Source: Verrucomicrobia subdivision 3 bacterium UBA693 | Lineage (GTDB): Bacteria > Verrucomicrobiota > Verrucomicrobiia > Limisphaerales > UBA8199 | Reading direction: 5' to 3' | NCBI GenBank assembly: GCA_002298785.1 | Contig: DBMR01000116.1 | Span: 18,281 to 82,280, forward strand | Length of the DNA: 64,000 nt | Shown: positions 17,930 to 27,674 of the stretch, piece after piece | Numbering within the stretch: the first letter of the stretch is position 1 | How the letters are laid out: each line of letters begins with the position of its first letter | Translations under genes and position numbers: made by a program | Notes under the pieces: model-generated | Seen by the model: only the letters and a program-made list of their open reading frames with translations | What the model was told of the DNA's origin: nothing | The model's database searches: none

Positions 17930-18811
17930 TCATCCTGCCACCGGGATCACATCGACGGCGACGTTCAGTTTGTGGCGGCCGCCGCCGATCAGGACGCCGC
18001 GCGAGGGGCTCACGTCCCCAAAATCGCGTCCCCAGGCCAGGACGATATGGCGCTCGGAAGGAAAGGTGTTATTCGTCGGGTCCAGGTCGATCCAGCCGAA
18101 ATCCGGGCCGCACCAGGCCTGGACCCAGGCGTGGGAGGCGTCCGCACCAACGAGCCGGGTTTTGCCTGGCGGCGGTTGGGTTTCCAGGTAACCGCTGACA
18201 TAACGGGCCGGCAGGCCCAGCGATCTCAGGCTCGCGATGAGGAGGTGCGCGAAGTCCTGGCACACGCCGCGCCGTTTCCGGAAGACTTGCTTGAGCGGGG
18301 TGGCGATGGTGGTGGCTGTGGGGTCAAAAGTGAAATCGTCGTGGATTCGGCCCATCAGGGCGGCACAGGCATCCAGGATGGGGCGTTCGGTTGGGAACGA
18401 TTTGTTGGAATAATCCGCGATCTCCGGGTCGCGCTCGACGAATGGAGAGTTGAAGGTGAATTCAGACACTTCCCCGGCGGGGGCGAATTGCCGGCCATCT
18501 GCCAGGGAACGAATTTCCTCCCAGGGCGGGGTGGCGGCCGGCAGCGGCAAGGTGGTGGGCAGGATGCTGACGCTGGTCCGGGCGGTGATTACCAGGGATT
18601 GATGCGGTTGATCGAGCGTGAGAAAGGTAAAAGCGTTCCCGAAGTAGTCCGTGCCGGGGACGCGCTGGGATGGGATGGGCTCGATGACGAGCTCATGCGC
18701 GTGCAAGTGTTGGCGAGGAAGCGGGCGGGGAGTCAGGCACAGTCGATGATAAGCGACCGATACCGGGGTCTCATAATCAAAGCGGGTGGTGTGGGTCAGC
18801 TCGTATTTCAC
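17930..18811 (-). CDS. Transglutaminase-like cysteine peptidase family protein
   Basis: 293 residues starting with GTG at 18811, one base after the stop of the preceding gene. Residues 1-85 are the N-terminal beta domain typical of bacterial transglutaminase-like proteins (MKYELTHTTRFDYETPVSVA). The core triad is present: Cys 184 in RRGVCQDFAH, His 227 in ASHAWVQAW and Asp 244 in WIDLDPT. RYVSGYLE between them is a family hallmark. No signal peptide is seen, so it is probably cytoplasmic. In this family the triad supports proteolysis or acyl transfer. It is the last gene of the five-gene ATP-grasp/alpha-E operon, where such enzymes are thought to process or cross-link the amidoligase product (inference). 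Confidence 0.9.
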   Translation of the reverse strand: MKYELTHTTRFDYETPVSVAYHRLCLTPRPLPRQHLHAHELVIEPIPSQRVPGTDYFGNAFTFLTLDQPHQSLVITARTSVSILPTTLPLPAATPPWEEIRSLADGRQFAPAGEVSEFTFNSPFVERDPEIADYSNKSFPTERPILDACAALMGRIHDDFTFDPTATTIATPLKQVFRKRRGVCQDFAHLLIASLRSLGLPARYVSGYLETQPPPGKTRLVGADASHAWVQAWCGPDFGWIDLDPTNNTFPSERHIVLAWGRDFGDVSPSRGVLIGGGRHKLNVAVDVIPVAG

Positions 18812-18812
18812 G

Positions 18813-21347
18813 TTAACTCAGCCGGATTTCCGCGTGACTGAAGTATTGGTGCGTAATGGCATCGGACATCCCCCGCAGCTCCTGCGCGCAGAGGGTGAGC
18901 GCTTCCGAAAGCCGGGCGGAGCCGGCGCCCGTGTCGTCGGTGACCAGTTTCAGCCAATCCGTTTCACGCACCACCTGCCAGAGGGCTTCGAGGTGGTATT
19001 CCGGGGTGCCGGCGCTGGTCGCCGTCGCGAGCGCCTGGATGGACCCCTGCGGCAAATTCTCCACATGTTGGGAGATGGCTTGCACCTGGAAGGCCAACGC
19101 GCGGGGGTTGGTTTCATCGCCCACTAATAGCTCGAGCACTCCCGGCCAATGGGGCAACGCGAAATAACGGCGGCGATAGGTCATGCTGCTATCCGCCACT
19201 TCGAGCAGCGGTTCCAGAATCGTGTAATGCCGGGTGCCCTGGGCTGCGGCGGCGTGCAACAACGTGGCGATGTTGATCCCACGTTCGAGGCGGCGGCCCA
19301 GATCGAGAAACCGCCAGCCATGGCCGCGGGTCATGTTCTCCATCTCGACGCCGCTGAGCGCCGCGAGGTCCACGACCAGGGCGTTCAGCACGCCCAGCGC
19401 GTCGGCAGCCTGGAGCCGGCCCTCGACCCGATGACGCGGAGAGGCCTGGAGCCGGTTGAGAATGCTCCAGGTATCCACGGAAAAACGATCGCGCAACACA
19501 AATGCCAGGCTGCGCGCCCGTCCGATGATTTCGCGGAGTGTGCCCAGGCGGTGGCCGGACGAAATCAGCGCGTAGATTTCCCGCTCCACACCGGCCAGGC
19601 GATAAGTCTCGCGGAACCTGGCGGGAAACATCTCCAGGTCCACGAGCAACCGGATTAACGAGGAAAGCTCCGGGGTCTCGTCCGCGCCGGCTTCACCGGT
19701 GAGGCGCAGGAGAACACAACGCAACATCCGGGTGCTGTCTTCGAGGCGTTCCAGGTAACGGCCGAACCAGTAGAGATTATCGGCGACACGACTGGGTACC
19801 TCGGCCGGCGTGCGTTCGAGCCGAACGAGGTTCGCTGATTGCCGGGCGGGATTCGGTGCCGGGGTCGGCGCATCGGTGATGACCCAGGTGTCCTTGCTGC
19901 CACCGCCGCTCTGCATGGAGACCACCAGGCGTTCGACCGTGCTGGAAAACCGGGTCAGTGCGCCGGGCATGGCGGCGTATCCGGAAGCGGTGGCGCACAC
20001 GAAAAGACGCAATACACAAGGCCGAGGTTCGAGCCCGGATTTTTCCCAGACCGGGGCCGAGCTGAGGGTGACGCGTTCCTGGGCCACAAAATCAAAAGGG
20101 GTGGAGCGCATGGTGGCCAGGAGCGCCGCGCGTCCGCGCTCGTCGAGCTGGCTGCCGAAAATGGGCTCGGTGGCCGCCGGAGTGAAGGCGCGTTTGATCA
20201 CCAGTTCGTCCAGGTGCTGGCGCGCATACTCCAATTCCTTTTCCGCCCCGCACCACCAGGTGGCCACGCTGGGTAAGAGCAGGTCCTCGTGCAGCAACTC
20301 GCGGCAGAGTCCGGGAAGGAAGGCCATCAGCGCCGGCATCTCCACGGCACCGCTGCCGAGGGCATTGGCCACCGTTACGGTACCCGCGCGGGCGGCCGCC
20401 ACCAGGCCGGGGACTCCCAGCGAGGAATCCCCGCGCAATTCCAGCGGATCGCAGTAACTGTCATCCATCCGCCGCACGATCACCTCGACCGGTTGCAAGC
20501 CCTCGAGGGTTTTGATGAAGACCCGGTTATTGCGGACGGTCAGGTCGCCGCCTTCAACCAGGGGGAAGCCCAGGTAGCGGGAGAGGAACACCTGCTCGAA
20601 GTACGTTTCGTTATGCGGGCCCGGAGTGAGGACCACCGCATGGGGAGTCCGTGCCCCGGTGGGCGGCACCAGCGCCAGCAAACCTTCGCGCGCTTGCTGG
20701 AAGAAACCCGGAAGCCGGCTCACCTGCTGGTTGCGGAATTCGTCCGGGAACACCCGGGAAAGCACGAGGCGATTCTCGAGGGCATAGCCGGCGCCCGAGG
20801 GGGCCTGGGTCCGGTCTGCCAGCACCCACCATTGGCCATCCGCAGCGCGTGCCAAGTCCACCGCGTGCATGAACAGGTAATTCCCATCGACGGGTCGGAT
20901 GCCGTGGCAAGGGCGCAGAAAGCCGGGATTCGCGTAGAGCAACGCCGGGGGCAGTCGCCCGGATTTTAGCAACTCCTGGGGTCCGTAGAAGTCCTGGAGT
21001 AGGCGGTTGAGCAAACGGGCGCGTTGGATCAGGCCGGCCTCGATCTGGCGCCATTCGTGGGCTGGAATCACGATCGGGAGCAGGTCGAGCGACCAGGGAC
21101 GGCCGAGACCCTGGGAATCGGAATAGACATTGTAGGTGGCGCCATGCTCGCGGAGGATGCGGCGGGTGGCTTCCTTGCGGGCGGCCAACTCCTCCGGGGA
21201 AAGTTGGCCCAAGGCCTCCAAAAGTGGAGACCAGTGCTCCCGGGGCGCGCCCTCGCTCCCGAGCAACTCATCAAAGGCGTCCGGCGCTGGGCTGTAACCT
21301 TCCAGCAGCGAGGCGCGAACGGGCGGCTTTGACTCGGTGTTGTTCAT
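18813..21347 (-). CDS. Circularly permuted ATP-grasp :: alpha-E fusion protein
   Basis: 844 residues from the ATG at 21347 (MNNTESKPP); an open frame continues to 21509 but runs into antisense-type sequence and carries no domain. Residues about 40-480 are the circularly permuted ATP-grasp type 2 domain (former DUF404/DUF407): YSDSQGLGRPWSLDLLP, VLADRTQAPSGAGYALENR, VVLTPGPHNETYFEQ and VIVRRMDDSYCDPLELRGDS. The segment [12 protein letters not shown] closes it. From about residue 515 the alpha-E helical domain (former DUF403) begins: RVADNLYWFGRYLERLEDST. In most genomes these are two adjacent genes, as in the copy at 24840-27333, so this is a natural fusion and a second set within one operon. 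ATP-dependent carboxylate-amine ligation is the family expectation; the substrate is unknown. Confidence 0.9.
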   Translation of the reverse strand: MNNTESKPPVRASLLEGYSPAPDAFDELLGSEGAPREHWSPLLEALGQLSPEELAARKEATRRILREHGATYNVYSDSQGLGRPWSLDLLPIVIPAHEWRQIEAGLIQRARLLNRLLQDFYGPQELLKSGRLPPALLYANPGFLRPCHGIRPVDGNYLFMHAVDLARAADGQWWVLADRTQAPSGAGYALENRLVLSRVFPDEFRNQQVSRLPGFFQQAREGLLALVPPTGARTPHAVVLTPGPHNETYFEQVFLSRYLGFPLVEGGDLTVRNNRVFIKTLEGLQPVEVIVRRMDDSYCDPLELRGDSSLGVPGLVAAARAGTVTVANALGSGAVEMPALMAFLPGLCRELLHEDLLLPSVATWWCGAEKELEYARQHLDELVIKRAFTPAATEPIFGSQLDERGRAALLATMRSTPFDFVAQERVTLSSAPVWEKSGLEPRPCVLRLFVCATASGYAAMPGALTRFSSTVERLVVSMQSGGGSKDTWVITDAPTPAPNPARQSANLVRLERTPAEVPSRVADNLYWFGRYLERLEDSTRMLRCVLLRLTGEAGADETPELSSLIRLLVDLEMFPARFRETYRLAGVEREIYALISSGHRLGTLREIIGRARSLAFVLRDRFSVDTWSILNRLQASPRHRVEGRLQAADALGVLNALVVDLAALSGVEMENMTRGHGWRFLDLGRRLERGINIATLLHAAAAQGTRHYTILEPLLEVADSSMTYRRRYFALPHWPGVLELLVGDETNPRALAFQVQAISQHVENLPQGSIQALATATSAGTPEYHLEALWQVVRETDWLKLVTDDTGAGSARLSEALTLCAQELRGMSDAITHQYFSHAEIRLS

Positions 21348-21423
21348 GTTGACGCGGGACACAGTGGCACGGGGCGCGGTGACGCGCAACCGGCCTGCCT
21401 TGCCGGACTCCAGGCCGCTCGCC

Positions 21424-24400
21424 TCAGGTCCAGCGCAGATCGAGCGTAAAAGGGAACTCCGGTTTTTGCGGAGCGGCTTTCGGCACGATCCGACCGGGAG
21501 TGTGCCCATGACGGAAGAACCGGGCCAGGCGCCGGCTTTCCGCTTCGTAGGCGTTTACGGGGAAACTGGTGTGATTTCGTCCGCCCGGGTGCGTGACGTG
21601 GAAGGTGCAGCCGCCGAGGCTGCGCTGATTCCAGGTATCCACGACATCGAAGACCAGGGGCGAATGCACGCCAATGGTCGGTTGCAGGCAACTGGCGGGT
21701 TGCCAGGCACGATAGCGCACTCCTGCGACGTACTCTCCGTTGGTCCCTGTGGGATGCATCGGCAACGCCGTGCCGCATACGGTGATGACATGGCGAGAGT
21801 CAATCAAACCCCGGGCTTTGACCTGGAGCCGTTCCAGGGAGGAATCGACGTAGCGCACGTTGCCGCCGGCACCGCTTTCTTCGCCCAGTACATGCCACGG
21901 TTCGAGCGCCTGCCGGATTTCGAGGTGGATGTTGCGAACGTCCAGGTCGCCGATCTGCGGAAAGCGAAATTCAAAGTGGGGCGCGAACCATTCCACCCGG
22001 AAGTCGTAGCCGGCTTGCCGAAAATCTTCGATCACATCCTCGAAATCGTTCCAGACGAAATGTGGGAGCATCCAGCGGTCATGAATGTCCGTGCCCCACC
22101 GGACCAACTGCTGCCGGTAAGGAGTTTGCCAGAACCTGGCGATGAGGGTGCGCAACAATAGTTGCTGTGCCAGGCTCATGCGCGCGTGGGGTGGCATCTC
22201 AAAAGCGCGCATCTCCAGCAACCCGAGCCTGCCGGCGGCGCTGTCCGGCGAAAAAAGTTTATCAATGCAAAACTCGGCGCGATGTGTGTTGCCGGTCGCG
22301 TCGATTAACAGGTGGCGGAAGAGCCGGTCCACGAGCCAGGGCTTGGTGCTGTGGTCGGGCACCTGTTGAAACGCCAGTTCCAATTCGTAGAGCGAATCAT
22401 TGCGCGCCTCGTCTACGCGCGGACTTTGGCTGGTGGGCCCGATGAAGAGGCCGCTGAACAGGAAAGAGAGCGCGGGATGATTCTGCCAATACCCCAGCAA
22501 GCTGCGCAGCAGATCGGGACGGCGCAGGAACGGGCTGTCGCCGGGGGTTGGTCCGCCCAGCACAATATGGTTTCCGCCGCCGGTGCCGGTGTGCCGGCCA
22601 TCGATCATGAATTTCTCAGTGCCCAGCCGGGTCTGGCGCGCTTCCTCGTACAACACTTCGGTGTGGCGGACCATTTCCTCCCACGACTTCGCCGGGTGCA
22701 GGTTCACCTCGATCACCCCGGGATCCGGCGTGACTTTGATGACGTCGAGGCGGGGATCGAATGGTGGCGGGTAGCCTTCGAGCATCACCGGGGTGTCCAG
22801 CAGGGCGGCGGTATCCTCCACGGCGGCCGCAAGGTCCAGGTAATCCTCGAGATATCGGACTGGCGGCATGAAGACATGGAGACGGCCGTCCCGGGGTTCG
22901 ACACAAAGCGCGGTGCGCGCCAGCCAGGAGGCGGCTTCCCCACGGATCGGTAACCTTGCGACGCGCTCTGAATCCTCGTAAGCTCCACTACGGCGCGGCG
23001 AGTTCGAGCCCAGGCTGGCCGAATCATTGGCCGGCCCGGCTTCGCGACCGGAGAAGTCGCGTGATGGTGGGTATTGCTGGTGCCTAATGGCCGCCGGGAC
23101 CGGCAGCGGCCGCCGTTCCTCCATCGGATCCTGCGGATAAAGGTAATGCGCGTCCGATTCAGCGCTCCAGGGCAGCGAATCCAGCGGCAGGCGAAAGCCG
23201 ATCGGCGAATCACCGGGAATCAGGTAGCAGCGTTCCGGTCGAAAGAACCAGGGGCCGCTTTCCCAGCAGGCGCCGGCGCGACCCAATTCGCGCCGCAACG
23301 GGAGCACGAAACCGATCACCTTTTCCAAGCCCTGTTCAAACACCCGTGCCAGCCGGGCGCGATCTTCCTCGTTCCGGAGGTTGGATTGGTGGGGATCGAC
23401 GTTTACGGGCAGACGCCGCTCTTTCCACAGGTAATACCAGGCATCCTCAAACGCCGGCAGGATGTGCTTTCCGCCGCAACCCAGTCGCTCGGCTAACGCC
23501 TGGATAAAACGCTCCGCCCGGTTCGTATCAAAGTTATAGCGCACGGTGTCGCTGGCGAATAAGTCCTGCCGGGTCCAGATGGATTGGCCGTCTTTGCGCC
23601 AATAACAGGCCAGCGCCCAACGGGGCAGGGACTCTCCGGGGTACCATTTGCCTTGTCCGTAATGCAGGAGCGGGTCCTTCGCGAAATGGTCCTTCAAGCG
23701 GCGGAGCAGCGCCTCTCCCAGTTTGCGTTTCCCGGGTCCGAGCGCCGCGGTGTTCCACTCCGCGCCGTCCATGTCATCGATACTGACAAAAGTGGGTTCC
23801 CCACCCATAGTCAGGCGGCAATCGAGCCGGTTCAAATCCTCGTCCACTTTCCGTCCCAATGCCTGGATGGATTTCCATTCAGTCGGGGAATACGGCAACG
23901 TCACTCGCGGTGACTCGTGAACGCGCGTCACCTTCATCTCGACGCTGAAATCGGACTGGCACTCGTCGACGACGCCGGAGATCGGGGCGGCGCTTTGCGG
24001 GTCGGGCGTGGCGGCCAGCGGTATGTGGCCTTCGCCCGCCAGCAGGCCACTGGTGGGATCCAAACCGATCCAGCCCGCGCCGGGCAGATACACTTCGCAC
24101 CAGGCGTGCAGGTCGGTGAAATCCTGTTCCGGGCCGCTCGGGCCGTCGAGCGACTTGAGGTCCGGCGCCAGTTGGATCAGATAACCGCTGACAAACCGCG
24201 CCGCGAACCCCGCGTGTCGCAGAAGTTGGCACAGCAACCAGGCCGAGTCCCGGCAGGAACCGCTGGCCTTTTCCAGGGTTTCCTCCGGGCTTTGCACGCC
24301 CGGTTCGAGGCGGATCAGGTAGCGAATTTCCTGGGATAGGCGGAGGTTTAGATTGACCAGAAAGTCGATGGTGCGCGGTCGGGATTCGGGCGCGGTGGTC

Positions 24401-24825
24401 GAGGCGTGGCGGAAATCCGCGAGCGCGCGGCGCAAGGTGGCGTCAAACCGGGTGGTTCCCGGTGCGCGCCGACGAAACGGCTCGAGTTCGTGGTCCAGCT
24501 CGGGATCGTAAACAAACGGATATCGTTCGGCGGCGGGTTCCAGGAAGAAATCGAAGGGATTATAGACCGACATTTCAGCGACTACGCCGATTTCCACCGC
24601 GAACTCACGGGTGCGTTGGGGAAAGACCAGGCGGGCAAGATAATTGGACTGAGGATCCTGCTGCCAGTTCAGGAAGTGTCCTTCCGGCTCCACCTTCAAA
24701 GAATAGTTGAGAATGCGGGTGCGGGTATGCGGCGCCGGACGCAACCGGACGATTTGCGGTCCGAGTTGGACGAGCCGATCGTACGCGTAACGCGTCCGAT
24801 GAAACAAGGCGACGTGGATGGCCAT
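21424..24825 (-). CDS. Transglutaminase-like protein fused to DUF2126
   Basis: 1133 residues. Residues 1-290 form a complete transglutaminase-like unit with N-terminal beta domain and triad Cys 191 (GSCRDSAW), His 240 (DLHAWCEVY) and Asp 256 (GLDPTSG). From about residue 330 to the end is the large DUF2126 domain: TMGGEPTFVSIDDMDGAEWN, GKWYPGESLPRWALACYWR, YLWKERRLPVNVDPHQSNL, FMIDGRHTGTGGGNHIVLGG and LLEMRAFEMPPHARM. Parts of the latter (TGTGGGNHIVLGG, EMRAFEMPPH) recall amidoligase or glutamine-synthetase-like active sites, so it may itself form an amide bond; this is inference. It lies 14 bases after the alpha-E gene and 76 bases before the ATP-grasp fusion gene. No secretion signal is evident. 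Confidence 0.9.
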   Translation of the reverse strand: MAIHVALFHRTRYAYDRLVQLGPQIVRLRPAPHTRTRILNYSLKVEPEGHFLNWQQDPQSNYLARLVFPQRTREFAVEIGVVAEMSVYNPFDFFLEPAAERYPFVYDPELDHELEPFRRRAPGTTRFDATLRRALADFRHASTTAPESRPRTIDFLVNLNLRLSQEIRYLIRLEPGVQSPEETLEKASGSCRDSAWLLCQLLRHAGFAARFVSGYLIQLAPDLKSLDGPSGPEQDFTDLHAWCEVYLPGAGWIGLDPTSGLLAGEGHIPLAATPDPQSAAPISGVVDECQSDFSVEMKVTRVHESPRVTLPYSPTEWKSIQALGRKVDEDLNRLDCRLTMGGEPTFVSIDDMDGAEWNTAALGPGKRKLGEALLRRLKDHFAKDPLLHYGQGKWYPGESLPRWALACYWRKDGQSIWTRQDLFASDTVRYNFDTNRAERFIQALAERLGCGGKHILPAFEDAWYYLWKERRLPVNVDPHQSNLRNEEDRARLARVFEQGLEKVIGFVLPLRRELGRAGACWESGPWFFRPERCYLIPGDSPIGFRLPLDSLPWSAESDAHYLYPQDPMEERRPLPVPAAIRHQQYPPSRDFSGREAGPANDSASLGSNSPRRSGAYEDSERVARLPIRGEAASWLARTALCVEPRDGRLHVFMPPVRYLEDYLDLAAAVEDTAALLDTPVMLEGYPPPFDPRLDVIKVTPDPGVIEVNLHPAKSWEEMVRHTEVLYEEARQTRLGTEKFMIDGRHTGTGGGNHIVLGGPTPGDSPFLRRPDLLRSLLGYWQNHPALSFLFSGLFIGPTSQSPRVDEARNDSLYELELAFQQVPDHSTKPWLVDRLFRHLLIDATGNTHRAEFCIDKLFSPDSAAGRLGLLEMRAFEMPPHARMSLAQQLLLRTLIARFWQTPYRQQLVRWGTDIHDRWMLPHFVWNDFEDVIEDFRQAGYDFRVEWFAPHFEFRFPQIGDLDVRNIHLEIRQALEPWHVLGEESGAGGNVRYVDSSLERLQVKARGLIDSRHVITVCGTALPMHPTGTNGEYVAGVRYRAWQPASCLQPTIGVHSPLVFDVVDTWNQRSLGGCTFHVTHPGGRNHTSFPVNAYEAESRRLARFFRHGHTPGRIVPKAAPQKPEFPFTLDLRWT

Positions 24826-24839
24826 GCGGAGGAGGAGGG

Positions 24840-25832
24840 TTATTGAGCTTGCGCAAACTGGCGCGCGGCGCGTTTGGCTGGCTGCGGCGCTTTAAGGGCA
24901 AAGAAGGTTTCAAAAATTCCGGCGCTTACCGCATTCATCCGGGTCTGCAATTCATCCAAATACTCGTGCAGTCCGTGCCCAATGATTTCATCCACCGACG
25001 CGAAGGAGAGATCGGAGCAGAGCTGGCCGAGGAGTTTCTCTGGAGGGTGTCGAAAGGTGCCGAGGGGAGTGCCGGAGATGGCGTGCAACGAATCCCGGGC
25101 GGACGCCAGGCAGTATTGAATGGCGCGCGGAAACTCACGGTCGAGCACGAGGAAATCCACGACCCCTTTGGGCGAGATGCGCCCGTGCCGTTTCCGATAC
25201 ATTTCAAAGGCGGACGCGGAGCGCAGGACTGCGGCCCACTGGATGTCATCGAACGGGGTGCCGACGTCGCCATGGGAGCGCAACAGCAGGTAGTATTTGA
25301 CGTCGAGGATGCGGGAGGTTTTGTCCGCGCGCTCGAGTTTGCGGCCCAGTCGACAAAAATGCCACGGCTCGCCGTGGGTCATCGTCGCGTCGGTCACACC
25401 GGTGAAGAGGTGGCTGGCCTGTTTGACCTCGGTGAAAAATTCCTGAAGCGATTCCCCCTCGGCAAGGTGTTTGGGGGCCGATTTAATGGTCAGGTAGAAT
25501 TTGTTGAGCTGCAGCCACATCTCCGAGGAAATGATCTCGCGCACCGTGCGGGCGTTTTCGCGGGCGGCCCGCACGCAGGAGAAGATCGAATTCGGATTTT
25601 CGTCGTCAAACGCCAGGAAACGCAATACGCCGTCGCGGGTGGCATCGCCGTAGCGGCGCCGGAAATCCTCGTGGTCGCCGGTGGTGTTGACGAGCGGATC
25701 CCACTGTTCCGCCTCGCCGCCGGGATTGTCGAGGAGCAACTGCAAATTGACCGCGATGAAACGGGCCACGTTCTCGGCGCGTTCGACGTAACGACTCATC
25801 CAGTAAACAGAATCGGCGACTCGGCTAAGCAT
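24840..25832 (-). CDS. Alpha-E domain protein (DUF403)
   Basis: 330 residues from the ATG at 25832 ([20 protein letters not shown]), the conserved start of the family. That ATG lies inside the end of the ATP-grasp gene, giving an 8-base overlap (ATGCTTAG), strong evidence for translational coupling. The protein is all-helical with conserved [28 protein letters not shown] and [18 protein letters not shown] segments. The family almost always accompanies circularly permuted ATP-grasp proteins; its biochemical activity is not established. The homologous region is fused to ATP-grasp in the gene at 18813-21347, so this operon carries two versions. Confidence 0.92.
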   Translation of the reverse strand: MLSRVADSVYWMSRYVERAENVARFIAVNLQLLLDNPGGEAEQWDPLVNTTGDHEDFRRRYGDATRDGVLRFLAFDDENPNSIFSCVRAARENARTVREIISSEMWLQLNKFYLTIKSAPKHLAEGESLQEFFTEVKQASHLFTGVTDATMTHGEPWHFCRLGRKLERADKTSRILDVKYYLLLRSHGDVGTPFDDIQWAAVLRSASAFEMYRKRHGRISPKGVVDFLVLDREFPRAIQYCLASARDSLHAISGTPLGTFRHPPEKLLGQLCSDLSFASVDEIIGHGLHEYLDELQTRMNAVSAGIFETFFALKAPQPAKRAARQFAQAQ

Positions 25833-27333
25833 GGGTCTCCCTGGGTTGGGTGCGAGGTTGGTTGTTTTCCGACCGGCGGGAAGGTTTATCACGGGTGGAA
25901 CCATCGGCGAGCACCCAGGTATCCTTGCTGCCGCCGCCTTGCGAGGAGTTGACCACTAGCGATCCCTTCTTCAGCGCTACCCGGGTCAAGCCGCCTGGCA
26001 TGACAAAGATGTCCCGGCCGTAGAGGATGTAGGGGCGCAGATCAACATGGCGGCCTTCGATGCCATTCTCCACCAGCGTGGGCACCCGGGAAAGGGCCAG
26101 CGTGGGCTGCGCGATGTAATTACGCGGATTCGCGCGCACCCGCTCAGCGAAGTCAGTTCGCTGCTCGCGCGTTGAATGCGGTCCCACCAACATGCCGTAG
26201 CCACCCGACTCATTGGCGGCTTTGACGACCAGCTCGTCCAGGTGTTCCAGCACGTATTCCCGGTCCTTTTCCTCGGCGCAGATATACGTGGGCACATTTG
26301 GCAGGATGATTTCCTCGCCGAGGTAATATTTGATGATGCGCGGCACGTACGCGTAAACCACCTTGTCGTCGGCGATGCCGGTGCCTGGGGCATTGGCCAG
26401 GGCGACATTGCCCGCTTTATAGGCCTGCATCAGACCGGGCACGCCGAGCAGTGAATCGGGCCGGAAACATTGGGGGTCGAGAAAATCGTCGTCCAACCGG
26501 CGGTAGATTACGTCCACGCGTTCAAAGCCTTTCGTGGTGCGCATCAGCACACATCCGTCCTCGACCACGAGATCCCGGCCTTCGACCAGTTCGATGCCCA
26601 TTTGCTGGGCCAGGAACGAGTGCTCGAAATACGCGGAGTTGTATATGCCGGGCGTCAGGAGCACCACCCGTGGAGCAGGGGTTCCATCCGGCGCCAGGTA
26701 CTCCAGCATATCCCGCAATTTCAGAGGGTAATCAGAGACGGGCCGGATGCGGGAGGTGGAGAAGAGTTGTGGAAACAACTGCTTCATGATTTGCCGGTTT
26801 TCGAGCACATACGAGACCCCGGACGGGCAGCGGAGGTTATCCTCCAGCACGTAGATCTGCCCGTCGCGATGCCGCACGAGGTCGGTCCCGGTGATGTGGC
26901 ACCAGATGTTTCGGGGCGGGTTCCACCCCACGCATTGTTCCCGGTAGGACTTGGCCGAGAAGATGATTTCTTTGGGAATGACCCCGTCTTTGAGGATGCG
27001 TTGCTCGTGGTAGAGATCGCCAATGAAGAGGTTTAGAGCCTGGATCCGCTGCTTCAAGCCGCGTTCGATGAGCTGCCAGTCGTCGGCGGGAACAATTCTC
27101 GGCAAGAGGTCGAACGGGAAAATCTTCTCCACGCCAGCTTCCGCGCCGTAGACATTGAAGGTGATTCCCATTTGCAGCAGGGCGCGCTCGGCGGCGCGCT
27201 GGCGATTTTCCAACTCGCCGGCCGGGAGACTGGCAATGGCTTTGGCCAGGGTGGTGGCCCCGGGGCGGGCACAACCATCGCCGGAGAACATCTCATCGAA
27301 GAAGTCTCCAACTTCATAATGATCAAACCTCAT
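25825..27333 (-). CDS. Circularly permuted ATP-grasp protein (DUF404/DUF407)
   Basis: 502 residues, first gene of the five-gene operon. Characteristic segments are [104 protein letters not shown] and [14 protein letters not shown]. The Lys/Glu/Gly-rich parts match the nucleotide-binding elements of ATP-grasp ligases. The family is predicted to ligate an amine to a carboxylate through an acyl-phosphate; no product is known. It uses the ATG at 27333, with no clear Shine-Dalgarno. The C-terminus has a charged tail ([16 protein letters not shown]) beyond the domain. Confidence 0.92.
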   Translation of the reverse strand: MRFDHYEVGDFFDEMFSGDGCARPGATTLAKAIASLPAGELENRQRAAERALLQMGITFNVYGAEAGVEKIFPFDLLPRIVPADDWQLIERGLKQRIQALNLFIGDLYHEQRILKDGVIPKEIIFSAKSYREQCVGWNPPRNIWCHITGTDLVRHRDGQIYVLEDNLRCPSGVSYVLENRQIMKQLFPQLFSTSRIRPVSDYPLKLRDMLEYLAPDGTPAPRVVLLTPGIYNSAYFEHSFLAQQMGIELVEGRDLVVEDGCVLMRTTKGFERVDVIYRRLDDDFLDPQCFRPDSLLGVPGLMQAYKAGNVALANAPGTGIADDKVVYAYVPRIIKYYLGEEIILPNVPTYICAEEKDREYVLEHLDELVVKAANESGGYGMLVGPHSTREQRTDFAERVRANPRNYIAQPTLALSRVPTLVENGIEGRHVDLRPYILYGRDIFVMPGGLTRVALKKGSLVVNSSQGGGSKDTWVLADGSTRDKPSRRSENNQPRTQPRETHA

Positions 27334-27674
27334 AACAGGGGGGTTGCCGTCAGGTTCAGGTTTAACAAGTGATTCGAGCGCAAATCATAATCGGCCTTAA
27401 GCAGAGCGGGTGCCACTGGGTCCACGCGGGGGTGAATCCCGGGCGTTGGTGGGGGCTGATAATATCCGCTATGTAGTTGATGATGAGAATCTTCGGTTCC
27501 AATTGAGGGTGGGGTTGCGAGGCCGGAGAAAGCCCGGATCACCACTGTAGAAACGCTTGGGATGCGGAGAATTGGTCCTTATGCGCGAAAACCGACATTT
27601 CGCCGGGGCGGAGAACAGGAATCGAACGGGTACGTGTTGGAACCCGGGGAGTGAACTGTATCCGGTTTTGTGGA
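27334..27674. other. Intergenic region upstream of the ATP-grasp operon
   Basis: 341 bases between the end of mnmA and the start of the ATP-grasp operon, both on the minus strand. It must carry the operon promoter unless mnmA transcription reads through. No convincing -35/-10 pair was found. A tRNA-like T-loop string near 27611 does not extend into a tRNA. Short open frames here look like shadows. Confidence 0.4.

Noticed and set aside
24843..25952. 369-codon plus-strand frame opposite the alpha-E gene
   Set aside because: Fully antisense to a conserved family member; no motif or start signal.
27601..27625. tRNA-like T-loop string on the minus strand (GTTCGATTC)
   Set aside because: The flanking T-stem pairs poorly and no acceptor, D or anticodon arms fit; no tRNA can be drawn.
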